The notes: generated by a model from the sequence alone, not told the origin. Positions 17,218-26,538 are shown, counted from the first letter of the stretch. The stretch is DNA of 64,000 nt from Snodgrassella sp945267035 (GCF_026535915.1 NZ_JAFNPF010000001.1:1364001-1428000), one strand, 5' to 3'. Numbers and translations are program-made.

Positions 17218-17886
17218 TTAATTTTTCTTGGTTTTCGCTGAAAGCCAGTTACCTAGACTTTGTACACTTTGAACAATCAGCACTAGTACGATGACGGTAA
17301 TGATCATAATGACATAATCAAAACGCTGATAACCATAATTTACAGCTAGATCACCGATACCCCCTCCACCTACGGTACCTGACATGGCAGTGGCATCAAT
17401 TAATCCAATCAGAGCTGTGGTTAAAGCTAACACGATTGATGGCATGGCTTCAGGTAAAATAAAATAGCGGATAATCTGAAAGTTTGTCGCCCCCATAGAC
17501 TGAGCTGCCTCAATGATACCTGCTGGAACACTTAATAAAGAATTTTCAATTAATCGGGCAATATAAGGGGCAACAAATATAATTAATGGAATAAACATTG
17601 CTTTGGTACCAATGGATGTATGCACAAATGGTCTAGCCATTGGTAAAACACAGATTAATAAAATGATAAATGGCAATGATCGTATGGTATTAATGATAAT
17701 ATTAAGTATTTTATGAAGAAATGGCTTAGGCCAAATGCCATTTTTACGTATTAGTACCAATAAAATTCCCAACAACATACCCAGCAGTGACCCCAAAACG
17801 AAGGATACACTTACCATGTTGAATGTTTGAACTAAAGCCATCCCAAATTGTTCTTTGGTCAGCGAAGTTGTCAACCATTGATTCAT
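17218..17886 (-). CDS. metI: Methionine ABC transporter permease
   Basis: This 222-residue inner-membrane permease of the MetNIQ importer has about five hydrophobic helices. These include TFNMVSVSFVLGSLLGMLLG near the N-terminus and YVIMIITVIVLVLIVQSVQS near the C-terminus. The EAA-type coupling loop that contacts the ATPase is visible as EAAQSMGATNFQIIRYFILPE, with one or two standard residues after the Gly. Its start overlaps the metN stop by four bases (ATGA), so the two are translationally coupled. The 3' end has been copied in the adjacent tandem duplication, but this copy is intact. Confidence 0.95.
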   Translation of the reverse strand: MNQWLTTSLTKEQFGMALVQTFNMVSVSFVLGSLLGMLLGILLVLIRKNGIWPKPFLHKILNIIINTIRSLPFIILLICVLPMARPFVHTSIGTKAMFIPLIIFVAPYIARLIENSLLSVPAGIIEAAQSMGATNFQIIRYFILPEAMPSIVLALTTALIGLIDATAMSGTVGGGGIGDLAVNYGYQRFDYVIMIITVIVLVLIVQSVQSLGNWLSAKTKKN

Positions 17887-18902
17887 GCCACACCTCTTTC
17901 AATATGAACACCTTTTTCTTGTAGAAATTTTACAGCTGCTTGAATTTGATCTTCAGGTCCATTCATTTGGATAAACATGCTACCCAATACCACACCACTG
18001 ATTTCACGCATATTGCCAAATAAGATATTGATTTCTACAAGCTGTTTTAAAATTAATTCATTCACCACTGGTTTTCTGGCAGAGTCACCTAAAAATTCAA
18101 GTCGATAGATATTGTCTTGTCTGGGCAAGCTGGCCAGAACTGCTTCAGGAATTTGCGGGCTTAATACGGTGCTAACAAATTTTTTGGTGGTATCCTGCTG
18201 CGGTGCTGAAAAGATATCTAAAACAGAACCTTGTTCAATGATTTGCCCTTTTTCCATCACGGCAACTTTATTACAGATAGAAGCAATCACTTCCATTTCA
18301 TGCGTCACCAGCAGAATGGTTATTTTACGTTCATCATTAATCTGTTTTAATAATTTCAAAATTGATAATGTCGTTTGCGGATCAAGAGCTGAAGTGGCTT
18401 CATCACAAAGTAATATGGTCGGTTCTGTGATTAATGCCCGAGCGATACCCACACGTTGTTTTTGTCCACCAGACAACTGGCTAGGATAGCTGTCTTTTTT
18501 AGCGGATAAGTCCACATAAGACAACATGGCTTCAACACGCTTTTGTATTTCTGCACGGTTTATGCCTTGAAGGATTAAGGGAATAGCAACATTTTGTGCT
18601 ACTGTTTTGGATTCCAGTAAATTAAAGTGCTGGAAAATCATACCAATCTTTTTTTTATGTTGACGCTGTGCTGCTCTATTTAAGCTATTCACGTTCACGC
18701 CATCCACTTGTATGCTACCGGATGATGGTTTTTCTAACTGGTTAACCAGACGAATCAAACTACTTTTACCTGCTCCGCTCCAGCCAATTAAACCAAAGAT
18801 ATCTCCGGTATCAACGGTGAGATTGATGTCATTCAACGCATGGACATGCTGATGATTTTTTATATAGGTTTTGTTTATATTTTCAAATATGATCATATTC
18901 AC
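17883..18902 (-). CDS. metN: Methionine ABC transporter ATP-binding protein
   Basis: This 339-residue ATPase powers methionine uptake. Walker A is GWSGAGKSS (residues 40-48), the signature LSGGQKQR (143-150), Walker B ILLCDEATSALD (about 163-174) and the switch His lies in LLVTHEME. The C-terminal domain (about 260-339) is the regulatory NIL domain, which binds methionine and inhibits transport when internal methionine is high, so feedback control is expected. It is first of the metN-metI pair. No SAM riboswitch was recognised in the 174 bases upstream. Confidence 0.95.
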   Translation of the reverse strand: MNMIIFENINKTYIKNHQHVHALNDINLTVDTGDIFGLIGWSGAGKSSLIRLVNQLEKPSSGSIQVDGVNVNSLNRAAQRQHKKKIGMIFQHFNLLESKTVAQNVAIPLILQGINRAEIQKRVEAMLSYVDLSAKKDSYPSQLSGGQKQRVGIARALITEPTILLCDEATSALDPQTTLSILKLLKQINDERKITILLVTHEMEVIASICNKVAVMEKGQIIEQGSVLDIFSAPQQDTTKKFVSTVLSPQIPEAVLASLPRQDNIYRLEFLGDSARKPVVNELILKQLVEINILFGNMREISGVVLGSMFIQMNGPEDQIQAAVKFLQEKGVHIERGVA

Positions 18903-19076
18903 TCGGATTATGGATGGTTCTTTTTATTTAAATGTTTTAAATAGGATTATTATGTCCTAAAGCTTGGAAGTATCATAGCTTAAAACATGTATTTATGTTG
19001 ATAAAATTTGCTTTGACTTGAGGTTCAAATACAAATTTAAACTTTGACGTTCTTTTATAGCACGCATATGTGACTG

Positions 19077-19856
19077 TTAGTGACTAAATTTTTTCCAGTT
19101 AATTGAATAACATTGTTGCTCCTGCCAAGATTGTACGAAAGCATTGCTGCTTAACCATTGCCATTCACGTTCTCGAGCTGTTTTGATTTCATCCTGCCAT
19201 GTAGATGATGTCACGGCTGGATGACACATGATTATAGCCCCTTGTGCAGGTATCGCGCTTAACCACTGGTTCCATTTTAGTTCGAGTGTATCTATGTTAG
19301 CGTTAAAATCATACACTCCACCAAAAGCAGGGTTATAAGGTAGACCTTGTTTTTGAAGAAGGGTATCTAATCTTTTGCCACCTAAATGATAAATTAATTG
19401 TGCTTTCAGATCTGGTTGAATCGGTTTTGTGCTGCGAATCCCAACACTTTTACCATAACGTTGCTCGGTAATGCGGATTAGTGCCTCCCGAATTTGTGGA
19501 AATTGATGAACGTGCTGGTGACCATCAATAAATATGGGTTTTTTATTGATTACATCCTCAAATTTATCTAGCTGTTGATTAATCAGATCGGTTAAATAGT
19601 TTTCTGGCAGCAAATGAAGATAAGAACTAAACAAAATTTTTTTTAAACTGGCTTTGGCTTGAAAACCGGTTAAATCCAGATGTAATCCGATGTCAATGTT
19701 TAGTTGGTGTAATTGGTTTACCGCATCTGCAGCAATTTTTCCCTGACTCATAAAACTGGTAGCTTGGATACGCTGCATTTGCGCAAGTAACACTACCGCT
19801 TCATTGACAGGTTCTGACAAACCCAAATCATCAACATTAATCATGACTGGCTTCAT
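19077..19856 (-). CDS. YdjC/ChbG-family carbohydrate deacetylase, NaxD-like candidate
   Basis: This 259-residue metal-dependent deacetylase has the family motifs NVDDLGLS (catalytic and metal Asp, residues 7-14), IGLHLDLTG (metal His) and DGHQHVHQFP (metal and catalytic His), with MCHPA toward the C-terminus. The family removes N-acetyl groups from amino sugars. Its start overlaps the GtrA-family gene by 20 bases, and a polyprenyl-phosphate glycosyltransferase and a GT39 enzyme are next upstream. In Francisella, NaxD of this family deacetylates undecaprenyl-phosphate GalNAc so that FlmK can transfer galactosamine to lipid A. A similar job here is inference from gene content. Confidence 0.8.
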   Translation of the reverse strand: MKPVMINVDDLGLSEPVNEAVVLLAQMQRIQATSFMSQGKIAADAVNQLHQLNIDIGLHLDLTGFQAKASLKKILFSSYLHLLPENYLTDLINQQLDKFEDVINKKPIFIDGHQHVHQFPQIREALIRITEQRYGKSVGIRSTKPIQPDLKAQLIYHLGGKRLDTLLQKQGLPYNPAFGGVYDFNANIDTLELKWNQWLSAIPAQGAIIMCHPAVTSSTWQDEIKTAREREWQWLSSNAFVQSWQEQQCYSINWKKFSH

Positions 19857-20250
19857 TAGCGTCCTTTATTCTGAATGCCCAAAACTTACCTAATAAAAAA
19901 GAAATGATGGTGACTAAAATAGTCACCATAAACCATACCCACCAATAAGCTTGATCACCCAGCCATTTCAAAGCGTTGATAAATAATATCTGATTTAAGA
20001 TGAATGCGGAAACTGAGCTGAAAAACCACCGCCATAAAGTATGCTGCCATTTATGTAAATGATGGCGGAATGTAAACTGGAAATGACCGATAAAGCTGAT
20101 GATAAAAGCAATCAAGAAAGCTATCGGATTAGCCAACTGCGGTGTGAGTTTTAAGTTTTGTACTAATAATAGTAAGCTGATGAAATGGGTGGCCGCTGCC
20201 GCTGCACCGATGAGACAAAACCATAAACCCTGTTTGGAATAATGTTTCAT
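19837..20250 (-). CDS. GtrA-family membrane protein (polyprenyl-linked sugar flippase type)
   Basis: This 137-residue protein has four predicted membrane helices: about 8-28 (LWFCLIGAAAAATHFISLLL), 38-56, 72-92 and 102-124 (WWVWFMVTILVTIISFLLGK). The pattern and length match the GtrA family, whose members are thought to flip undecaprenyl-phosphate sugars across the inner membrane. The HFQFTFRHHLHKWQ loop is typical. It overlaps the upstream glycosyltransferase by four bases (ATGA) and the downstream deacetylase by 20, so the three are tightly coupled. The sugar carried is unknown. Confidence 0.85.
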   Translation of the reverse strand: MKHYSKQGLWFCLIGAAAAATHFISLLLLVQNLKLTPQLANPIAFLIAFIISFIGHFQFTFRHHLHKWQHTLWRWFFSSVSAFILNQILFINALKWLGDQAYWWVWFMVTILVTIISFLLGKFWAFRIKDANEASHD

Positions 20251-21218
20251 TGAGGTTCGCTACTGTCCCATTCTTGATTAATGAGATAAAGCGGTCGTTG
20301 TTTCACCTCTTCATAAATGCGACCAATATATTCACCTATCAAACCCAGACAAATTAACTGCAAACCGGTTGAAAACATGATACCTGCAGCTAAAGTTGGC
20401 CAACCAGCTAAATCTTTACCAAAAATTAATGTGTCAAATACGATATATATACCATATATGATGGCAATCAAAGAGATGATCATTCCAATACGAGAAATCC
20501 AGCGCAATGGTCGTTGCGAAAAAGAAGTGATGCCAACTAATGCTAACTCGAATAAACTGATGTAATTGAATTTGCTTTTTCCAGCTTGTCTTATATCTGC
20601 TTGAAAGGGAATAAATAGGGTTGAAAAACCAACCCATGCGTACAATCCTTTCATGAATCGTTGCCGTTCTGGCAGTTGCAAGATGGCATCAACGACTTTC
20701 CTTCTCATCAGGCGAAAATCTCCCGCATTCGGAGTAAGATGGTATCGATGCGTATCTTGCATAAAACAGTAAAAGCTTTTTTTCAATAGACGAGCCAAAG
20801 TGCTTTCGTTTTCGCGAGATTCTTGAACTGCAGCGACAACATCTACGTTATTGCTCTCAATTGCGGTTAGCATTTGTGCCAGTATGGCAATAGGATGTTG
20901 ACCATCTGCATCCATCATGCTGACTAACTCACCGCGTGACTCCGTCAAACCGGCAGTTAATGCAGCTTCTTTACCAAAATTACGTGAAAATTGAATAAGG
21001 CGCAATGTGGTATTGCTTGGTTTAAGCATGAGATTTTGCTGATAGGTCTCAACAATATTATCTTTACTACCATCATCAATCATAATAATTTCACTCTGCA
21101 TTGCTAACTGTGCAGTAAAAGCCAATAATTGGGGTAAGAATTGCCCCACAGCTTTAGCGTCATTGTAGATAGGTAGAATAATACTCAATCCAATTTTTTG
21201 CGCGTTCATCAATACCAT
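20247..21218 (-). CDS. Polyprenyl-phosphate glycosyltransferase, GT2 (GtrB/ArnC/FlmF-like)
   Basis: This 323-residue inner-membrane glycosyltransferase has an N-terminal GT-A domain with IILPIYNDA, IIMIDDGSKDN and MDADGQHP (nucleotide and metal binding). QFSRNFGKEAALTAGL is typical of the DPM1/GtrB/ArnC group. Two C-terminal membrane helices lie at about 235-258 (ISLIAIIYGIYIVFDTLIFG) and 270-293. Such enzymes move a sugar from a nucleotide onto undecaprenyl phosphate on the cytoplasmic face. The neighbours, a GtrA flippase, YdjC deacetylase and GT39 transferase, suggest the product is flipped, deacetylated and passed to an envelope acceptor. Which sugar cannot be told from sequence by eye. 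Confidence 0.87.
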   Translation of the reverse strand: MVLMNAQKIGLSIILPIYNDAKAVGQFLPQLLAFTAQLAMQSEIIMIDDGSKDNIVETYQQNLMLKPSNTTLRLIQFSRNFGKEAALTAGLTESRGELVSMMDADGQHPIAILAQMLTAIESNNVDVVAAVQESRENESTLARLLKKSFYCFMQDTHRYHLTPNAGDFRLMRRKVVDAILQLPERQRFMKGLYAWVGFSTLFIPFQADIRQAGKSKFNYISLFELALVGITSFSQRPLRWISRIGMIISLIAIIYGIYIVFDTLIFGKDLAGWPTLAAGIMFSTGLQLICLGLIGEYIGRIYEEVKQRPLYLINQEWDSSEPQ

Positions 21219-21357
21219 CTCTTACCCTAGAATTTCAGTGATTATAACTGGAATTTAACCAGAGATATTTTCTATGAATTTCTTAATAAGATAAAGTTAA
21301 AATATAGAAATTTAAGGTCATTGTATTTAGCTAAATGTTTTACAAATTACCATAAAG

Positions 21358-22845
21358 TTAGTTTTTATTGATCAGGCAATGGTTTGGAATATAGGCTTGC
21401 CAAACGATTTTTAATGGTTGCCGCTCTGGTAGCTTATTCCAGCCAATGACCCATTGCCCTTGTTTTACTGTCAAGTTTTGATCTGCTGCCAAAGATTTAA
21501 GCCACGGTATATTGGGCTGTTCTCCCTCCAGCCATATGGCTAAAGTACCGTGCTGGTGTAAACGTTGCTCACTCATCCAAGGTGAATAGACAGCTTTACC
21601 AGAGATCATGACGGAAGGAGAAAATTTGGAGTAAGATGCAATCAACAAAACCGGCCAGTCAGACCCAGTAATATTATCCATCTGGCAAGAGGATAAGGAT
21701 TGCCATTGTTGATCTGCTTCATGAGCCATCGCAGTTTGCGGCCAATCCATGCGAGATGGCTTATGCCGAATACGTGCACCAAAACTAATATATAAAATCA
21801 TTAACAAAGTTACTATGGCGACCCAGATGGATATGCCTTTTAATAAAGAAGTATATTTTTGTTGGGACCAAAGCTGCTCTGGAATCATGGCGACAACAAT
21901 TAAACCAGAAAGCCCCCACATCGGCATGCCCCACATATCTCGCAACCCCACTCCAAACACCAGTCCTATCAATACCAGCATTACGGTTGGAAATAATCCC
22001 ATCCACAACAAGTAGAACCAGTCGTTTTGACCCATTATTTTTTTAGGTTGTTTGAAGCTTAACCGAGTTCGCGTACAAATTAAGATAATCAAAAGCGGTA
22101 AATGATTAATCAATTGGGTAGCAAGATACCCTAACGCTGCAAAATGTCCGTTTCGATTGGCGTCTTCTGCTGAACGAGCTGAAGCATACGTTATGGAAAT
22201 CCAGTCATGCTGCATCAACCAGTATAAATTGGGAGAAAATATCGCTATAGCAATAACTAATGCCAGCCATGGTTTAAAACTAAGCCATATTCGACGATAA
22301 TGCGTCAAAACTGAGAAAATCAATATACTGAGTAGCAGTACCGCTACTGTATATTTGATTAACATACCAATACCGGCTAATAAACCCAATACTAGCCAAT
22401 ACTGCAGCCGGTTATGTTTTATAGCCAGATAAAAAATATAGACCAACCCCAGCCATACTGGCATTTGAGCAATATTGTGATTAAATTCGAGCGACGGCCA
22501 AGTATAATAAAAGATAGCGAGCAAAAACAAAGCCCCAATAAAAGCCCTCTGGCGGCTCATTAGCTCGGTGCCAAATAAGTAAGCAATCCATAAACTTAGC
22601 ACAATGGTGCATTGACTAAGAAAGTATGGACCGATGTGACCAAATACGTAATAAAAAGAATATAATACCCAACTTGAAAAAGGTGGATGTTTATAATAAC
22701 CCCATTGCCATTCTCGCCCCCAATATATACCTTCTGGTACATCCAATGGATAGCTGGCTGAAAGGATAAACGGTGCAACTATCCAAATAACAAAATATAA
22801 AATTAACCACGCGGGCAATCTGATTGAAAACGGTTTGGATGACAT
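21358..22845 (-). CDS. GT39-family (ArnT/FlmK-like) membrane glycosyltransferase
   Basis: This 495-residue polytopic protein has about ten to twelve membrane helices. After the first helix comes the PMT_2/ArnT-type periplasmic loop with the conserved acidic residue, LDVPEGIYWGREWQWGYYKH and PPFSSW. Enzymes of this kind take a sugar from undecaprenyl phosphate in the periplasm and place it on lipid A or another envelope acceptor. A soluble C-terminal domain of about 120 residues follows the last helix. The gene is 139 bases upstream of the GT2 gene on the same strand, so the four genes probably form one operon. ArnT itself is longer, about 550 residues, so FlmK or a more distant relative is also possible. 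Confidence 0.8.
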   Translation of the reverse strand: MSSKPFSIRLPAWLILYFVIWIVAPFILSASYPLDVPEGIYWGREWQWGYYKHPPFSSWVLYSFYYVFGHIGPYFLSQCTIVLSLWIAYLFGTELMSRQRAFIGALFLLAIFYYTWPSLEFNHNIAQMPVWLGLVYIFYLAIKHNRLQYWLVLGLLAGIGMLIKYTVAVLLLSILIFSVLTHYRRIWLSFKPWLALVIAIAIFSPNLYWLMQHDWISITYASARSAEDANRNGHFAALGYLATQLINHLPLLIILICTRTRLSFKQPKKIMGQNDWFYLLWMGLFPTVMLVLIGLVFGVGLRDMWGMPMWGLSGLIVVAMIPEQLWSQQKYTSLLKGISIWVAIVTLLMILYISFGARIRHKPSRMDWPQTAMAHEADQQWQSLSSCQMDNITGSDWPVLLIASYSKFSPSVMISGKAVYSPWMSEQRLHQHGTLAIWLEGEQPNIPWLKSLAADQNLTVKQGQWVIGWNKLPERQPLKIVWQAYIPNHCLINKN

Positions 22846-23030
22846 ATCAAACTATCTGTAGGCACAATTGGCTGAATTATAATAGTCAGGTTGGTAATCC
22901 ACAAATAATGTAAGAATTAACCCTCACACATAAATTTAAATTTGATATGAATACTTGAAAAGCACTATTCAAGCTGAAATAAAATTTGAATGAGCTTGGG
23001 GGTTATCACCAGAGTAAAATTTAAATCTAT

Positions 23031-23684
23031 CTAGGCTACACTAAATTTTGTCGTGATTTTATGTGGCCAAACTAATTCTAATTCATCACCTGATTGAATT
23101 GCAGCCACACCAGCTGGTGTACCCGTATAAATAATATCGCCTACCTGTAAGCCATATATAGTTGATAAATAACTAACGATATAAGCGCAAGAAAATATCA
23201 TATCCTGAGTATTGCCTTGTTGACGCTTCTGACCATTGACGTTAAGGTAAAACGTTTCAGCATTAATATTTTCGACAGCTTGTGAACCAATAAAATGTGA
23301 TAAGCAAGCAGAAGTGGGAAAACCCTTAGCCTTAGTCCATGGTAAACCTTTCGCTTTGAGCTGAGTTTGTACATCACGAGCGGTTAAATCTAAACCAATT
23401 GCATAACCTCCCACATAGTTTAATGCCTCTTCCTGCGAAACATTAGCAGCATCCTTGCCAATATACATCACTATTTCACATTCATGATGAATATCCTGAC
23501 TAAATGAGGGCAATTGAATTTGTTCCCCCGGTTGAATCAATGCTGATGTGGGCTTGAGAAACACCACTGGCTCACCGGGATTAGCATTATTCAATTCTTT
23601 AATATGTTCAGAATAATTGCGCCCTATACAAAAAATATTCCCCAGCAAAACTTCTTGTCCAGCTACATTAATTTTTTTCATCAT
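23031..23684 (-). CDS. Fumarylacetoacetate hydrolase family protein (YcgM/FAHD1-like)
   Basis: This 217-residue protein consists of a single FAH domain. It has IGRNYSEHIKELN, FLKPTSALI, and the metal-binding triad HHECEIVMYIGKDA (Glu-x-Glu), GLDLTARDVQ and the Lys-rich KGLPWTKAKGF loop. The C-terminal VGDIIYTGTPAGVAAIQSGD is standard. Short FAH proteins of this type act as acylpyruvate hydrolases or oxaloacetate decarboxylases; the real substrate cannot be read from sequence. Two adjacent ATGs (23684 and 23681) are both possible starts. It is a single-gene unit between radA and the glycosyltransferase cassette. Confidence 0.85.
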   Translation of the reverse strand: MMKKINVAGQEVLLGNIFCIGRNYSEHIKELNNANPGEPVVFLKPTSALIQPGEQIQLPSFSQDIHHECEIVMYIGKDAANVSQEEALNYVGGYAIGLDLTARDVQTQLKAKGLPWTKAKGFPTSACLSHFIGSQAVENINAETFYLNVNGQKRQQGNTQDMIFSCAYIVSYLSTIYGLQVGDIIYTGTPAGVAAIQSGDELELVWPHKITTKFSVA

Positions 23685-23908
23685 CTTGGCCTATTGTTAG
23701 CTTAAAGTAGAATACCCAAACCTTATATGGTCTATATCATGATCATATCGTAAACCTGAATATATTTTGCTGCAAAACCCGAAAATAATCTGAATCCGGA
23801 TTTGGCAAACAACTTCATGGTGACTATACAGCTTTGGCGGTTTAACTCAGGCTTAATTCTTACCCCTTAACCTTATTTAGATCTTGATCAATGGTAAGAT
23901 AACATCAA

Positions 23909-25285
23909 TCATGCGTCATTACGGCACGCATCTACGCCTTCTTGTACAGAACTAACCCCAATAATGGTCAGATTAGGAAAATCGGAGGTCTTTTTCGGAC
24001 AATTTGCTAAAGGAATGATGGCGTGAGTAAAGCCTAATTTTTCCGCTTCGCGCAAACGCTCCTGCCCACGCGGTACCGGACGAATCTCCCCAGACAGGCC
24101 GACTTCACCAAAGACAATCATTTTTTCGGGTAGTGGTCGATTACGATAGCTAGAAAGCATAGCTAATATTACCGCTAAGTCTGCAGCTGGCTCACTAATT
24201 TTTACCCCGCCAACAGCATTTAGAAATACATCCTGATCATAACAGGCAATGCCAGCATGTCGATTCAACACAGCCAAAAGCATAGATAAACGCTCCTGCG
24301 CAAGTCCGACAGTGAGGCGCTTAGGCGCAAACCCGTGAGCATCATCAACCAATGCCTGAATTTCTACCAATAAAGGTCGCGAACCTTCTTGTGTTACTAA
24401 AACACAAGATCCCGGAACATCATCTCGATAACTGGATAAAAATAAGGCTGAAGGATTAGATACGCCCTTCAAACCTTTTTCAGTCATGGCAAATACGCCC
24501 AATTCATTGGCTGCACCAAATCGATTTTTCATGGTGCGTATCATGCGATAATTTGAGTGGGTTTCACCTTCAAAATACAGCACCGTATCGACCATATGCT
24601 CCAGTACTCTTGGACCAGCAATGGCACCGTCTTTAGTAACATGCCCTACCAACAGCATAGAGATACCGTGATGTTTGGCTAACCGAGTTAACTGAGCCGC
24701 ACACTCCCTTACCTGCGAAACCGACCCTGGCGCAGAAGTGATGTTTTCCGAATACATCGTTTGAATTGAATCAATCACCACGACATCTGGTTTTTGCTGC
24801 AAAATGGCCGCTGCAATAGCTTCAACTCGTATCTCAGCCAACAAATGTACACCATCTGCGTTGACACCAAGCCGCTGGGCGCGTAATGCCACCTGCTGCG
24901 CAGATTCTTCACCTGAAACGTATAGCACTGAAGAACGTTCGGTCATCAAGGCAATCGTTTGCAAAAGTAAAGTCGATTTACCAATACCGGGATCACCACC
25001 CAACAAGATGACAGCACCTTCCACCAGACCACCACCAAGCACTCGATCCAGCTCAGTCATTCCAGTAGCATTACGATGTACCTCCACCGCACTGACATCA
25101 GCCAGAAGTTGAACTGGTGAAGCCGAGGCTGCCCATGATTGAAACCGACTGTTTGCTGCCGTTGAAGCAACAATTGCCGTTTCCGATAAAGTATTCCATT
25201 CTCCGCAATGCGGGCAACGTCCTTGCCATTTAGACGACACGCCGCCGCAAGCATCACATAAAAATTGAGTTTTTTGTTTAGCCAT
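23909..25285 (-). CDS. radA: DNA repair protein RadA
   Basis: This RecA-related helicase helps branch migration in recombination and, in competent bacteria, D-loop extension during transformation. The start at 25285 gives the family N-terminus MAKQKTQFLCDACG, with GGAAAAG before it; an upstream ATG at 25309 adds eight atypical residues. The zinc finger is CDACG with CPHCG (about residues 9-29). Walker A is GGDPGIGKSTLLLQ, and the RadA-specific KNRFG motif is present (MKNRFGAANELGVF). The C-terminal Lon-like domain follows, about 280-458. Length, 458 residues, is normal. It diverges from radC. Confidence 0.95.
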   Translation of the reverse strand: MAKQKTQFLCDACGGVSSKWQGRCPHCGEWNTLSETAIVASTAANSRFQSWAASASPVQLLADVSAVEVHRNATGMTELDRVLGGGLVEGAVILLGGDPGIGKSTLLLQTIALMTERSSVLYVSGEESAQQVALRAQRLGVNADGVHLLAEIRVEAIAAAILQQKPDVVVIDSIQTMYSENITSAPGSVSQVRECAAQLTRLAKHHGISMLLVGHVTKDGAIAGPRVLEHMVDTVLYFEGETHSNYRMIRTMKNRFGAANELGVFAMTEKGLKGVSNPSALFLSSYRDDVPGSCVLVTQEGSRPLLVEIQALVDDAHGFAPKRLTVGLAQERLSMLLAVLNRHAGIACYDQDVFLNAVGGVKISEPAADLAVILAMLSSYRNRPLPEKMIVFGEVGLSGEIRPVPRGQERLREAEKLGFTHAIIPLANCPKKTSDFPNLTIIGVSSVQEGVDACRNDA

Positions 25286-25438
25286 AACTTTTCCAGTTGA
25301 AGTAAGCATTTTATCAAAATTTCACGACAAAAACCTGTAACCATATCAATCAGCATTGAACAATGCATGTAGCAACAAAGGTTTACAATGGCATATTAAT
25401 TCAATAAAATAAGGTAAACTTTTATTATTCTTTATCAA

Positions 25439-26113
25439 ATGAGTATCAAAAACTGGCCCCAACATGACCGCCCCAGAGAAAAACTGATCAAATATGGTGC
25501 TTCCGCCTTAAGTGATACCGAACTTTTAGCGATTTTGTTACGCACGGGAACACAAGGCATGACAGCGGTGGATCTGGCACGCTATTTAATCGAAAAAATG
25601 GGAAGTTTAAGAGCACTGCTCAATGCCGATTTCAAAGAACTTAGCCAATATAAAGGGATGGGTATCGCCAGTTATGCCCAGTTCGCCGTAATCCGCGAAA
25701 TCAGTCAACGCATGCTGGAAGAAGAAATTCGTCGTCAGCCGATATTTACCCAACCGGCTGCTGTCGCGGAATATCTTCGCTTGTACTTCAACCATGAAGA
25801 GGTAGAAGTGTGTATAGCCTTATTGCTCAATCAAAGCAACGAATTATTACATACCATAGAACTGGCACGTGGCACGATCAATGAAACCAAAGTTTATACC
25901 CGTGAAATAGCCAAAACCGCGCTAAAGTACCATGCCGTATCCATCATTCTAGCGCACAATCACCCTGGGCGCTCATCCAAACCATCCAGTACAGATATCA
26001 AATTTACCCAACAGCTCAAAACTGCTTTAAACCTACTGGATATTAGACTTCTGGATCATTTTATTGTCACAACAGACAGTACCACTTCCATGGCTGATTT
26101 GAACTTAATATAA
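25439..26113 (+). CDS. radC: RadC family JAB-domain protein
   Basis: This 224-residue protein has an N-terminal helix-hairpin-helix-like region (LIKYGASALSDTELLAILLR, residues about 15-34) and a C-terminal JAB/MPN metalloprotease-like domain. The metal motif is HNHPGRSSKPSSTD (about 174-187), plus the Glu of the upstream LARGTINET region. It is named for an old repair phenotype that was later withdrawn; its real role is not known. It is transcribed away from radA. Confidence 0.92.
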   Translation: MSIKNWPQHDRPREKLIKYGASALSDTELLAILLRTGTQGMTAVDLARYLIEKMGSLRALLNADFKELSQYKGMGIASYAQFAVIREISQRMLEEEIRRQPIFTQPAAVAEYLRLYFNHEEVEVCIALLLNQSNELLHTIELARGTINETKVYTREIAKTALKYHAVSIILAHNHPGRSSKPSSTDIKFTQQLKTALNLLDIRLLDHFIVTTDSTTSMADLNLI

Positions 26114-26224
26114 ATTAAGGCATAATTATTTGCATTCAGCGCATAGAAAACTGGATAAAAAACCAGTTGACCATTACAATACATAGTTTGGTGTTTAGAT
26201 TATACAAATCTTACGGAGTATCCC

Positions 26225-26524
26225 ATGATCGAATTTGCCCATGCTGCTAATTCTGCTGCATCACCTAACGGACTGATGAATTTTTTACCGTTTGTGTTGA
26301 TTATCGTTTTGTTTTATTTCATGATGATTCGTCCTCAACAAGCAAAACATAAAAAACATTTACAGATGATCGCTGAGCTTAAAAAAGGTGATAAAGTAAT
26401 CACTATAGCTGGCATTATCGGCAAAATCACCAAAGTCAATGAAAAGCATTTCACACTGGAAATTGCGCCTAACGTCGAAGTTGATTTTGAACGTAGTGCC
26501 ATTAGCGCTAAAGTTACTGATTAA
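26225..26524 (+). CDS. yajC: Sec translocon accessory protein YajC
   Basis: This 99-residue inner-membrane protein has one membrane helix at about 19-38 (MNFLPFVLIIVLFYFMMIRPQ) ending in the diagnostic RPQQAKHKKH. A small cytoplasmic domain follows, with KKGDKVITIAGIIGKITKV. It belongs to the SecDF-YajC holo-translocon that aids protein export. CTTACGGAGT precedes the ATG as a good ribosome site. secD follows after 85 bases with a hairpin between, so part of the transcript probably stops before secD. Confidence 0.95.
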   Translation: MIEFAHAANSAASPNGLMNFLPFVLIIVLFYFMMIRPQQAKHKKHLQMIAELKKGDKVITIAGIIGKITKVNEKHFTLEIAPNVEVDFERSAISAKVTD

Positions 26525-26538
26525 TTAATCACTTAACT

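Larger units (their letters stand above)
16470..17410. repeat. Decayed ~470-base tandem duplication across the metI-metQ junction
   Basis: The first unit (about 16470-16938) and second unit (about 16940-17410) share a run of matching landmarks offset by 470-472 bases. The metQ 5' text GTTAAGA(G/T)AAAAAGGATCAG appears at 16482 and again at 16954. The metI 3' text TTCTTGGTTT(T/C)CGCTGAA appears at 17225 and 16755, and the phrases around ATCATAATGACATAATC and TACCTGACAT also recur. The outer metQ start and outer metI end stay functional, while the inner copies have diverged. Unit limits are by eye and uncertain by some 15 bases. Confidence 0.8.

Noticed and set aside
18903..19076. SAM or methionine riboswitch upstream of metN
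   Set aside because: The gap is only 174 bases, AT-rich, and no multi-stem conserved core was found.
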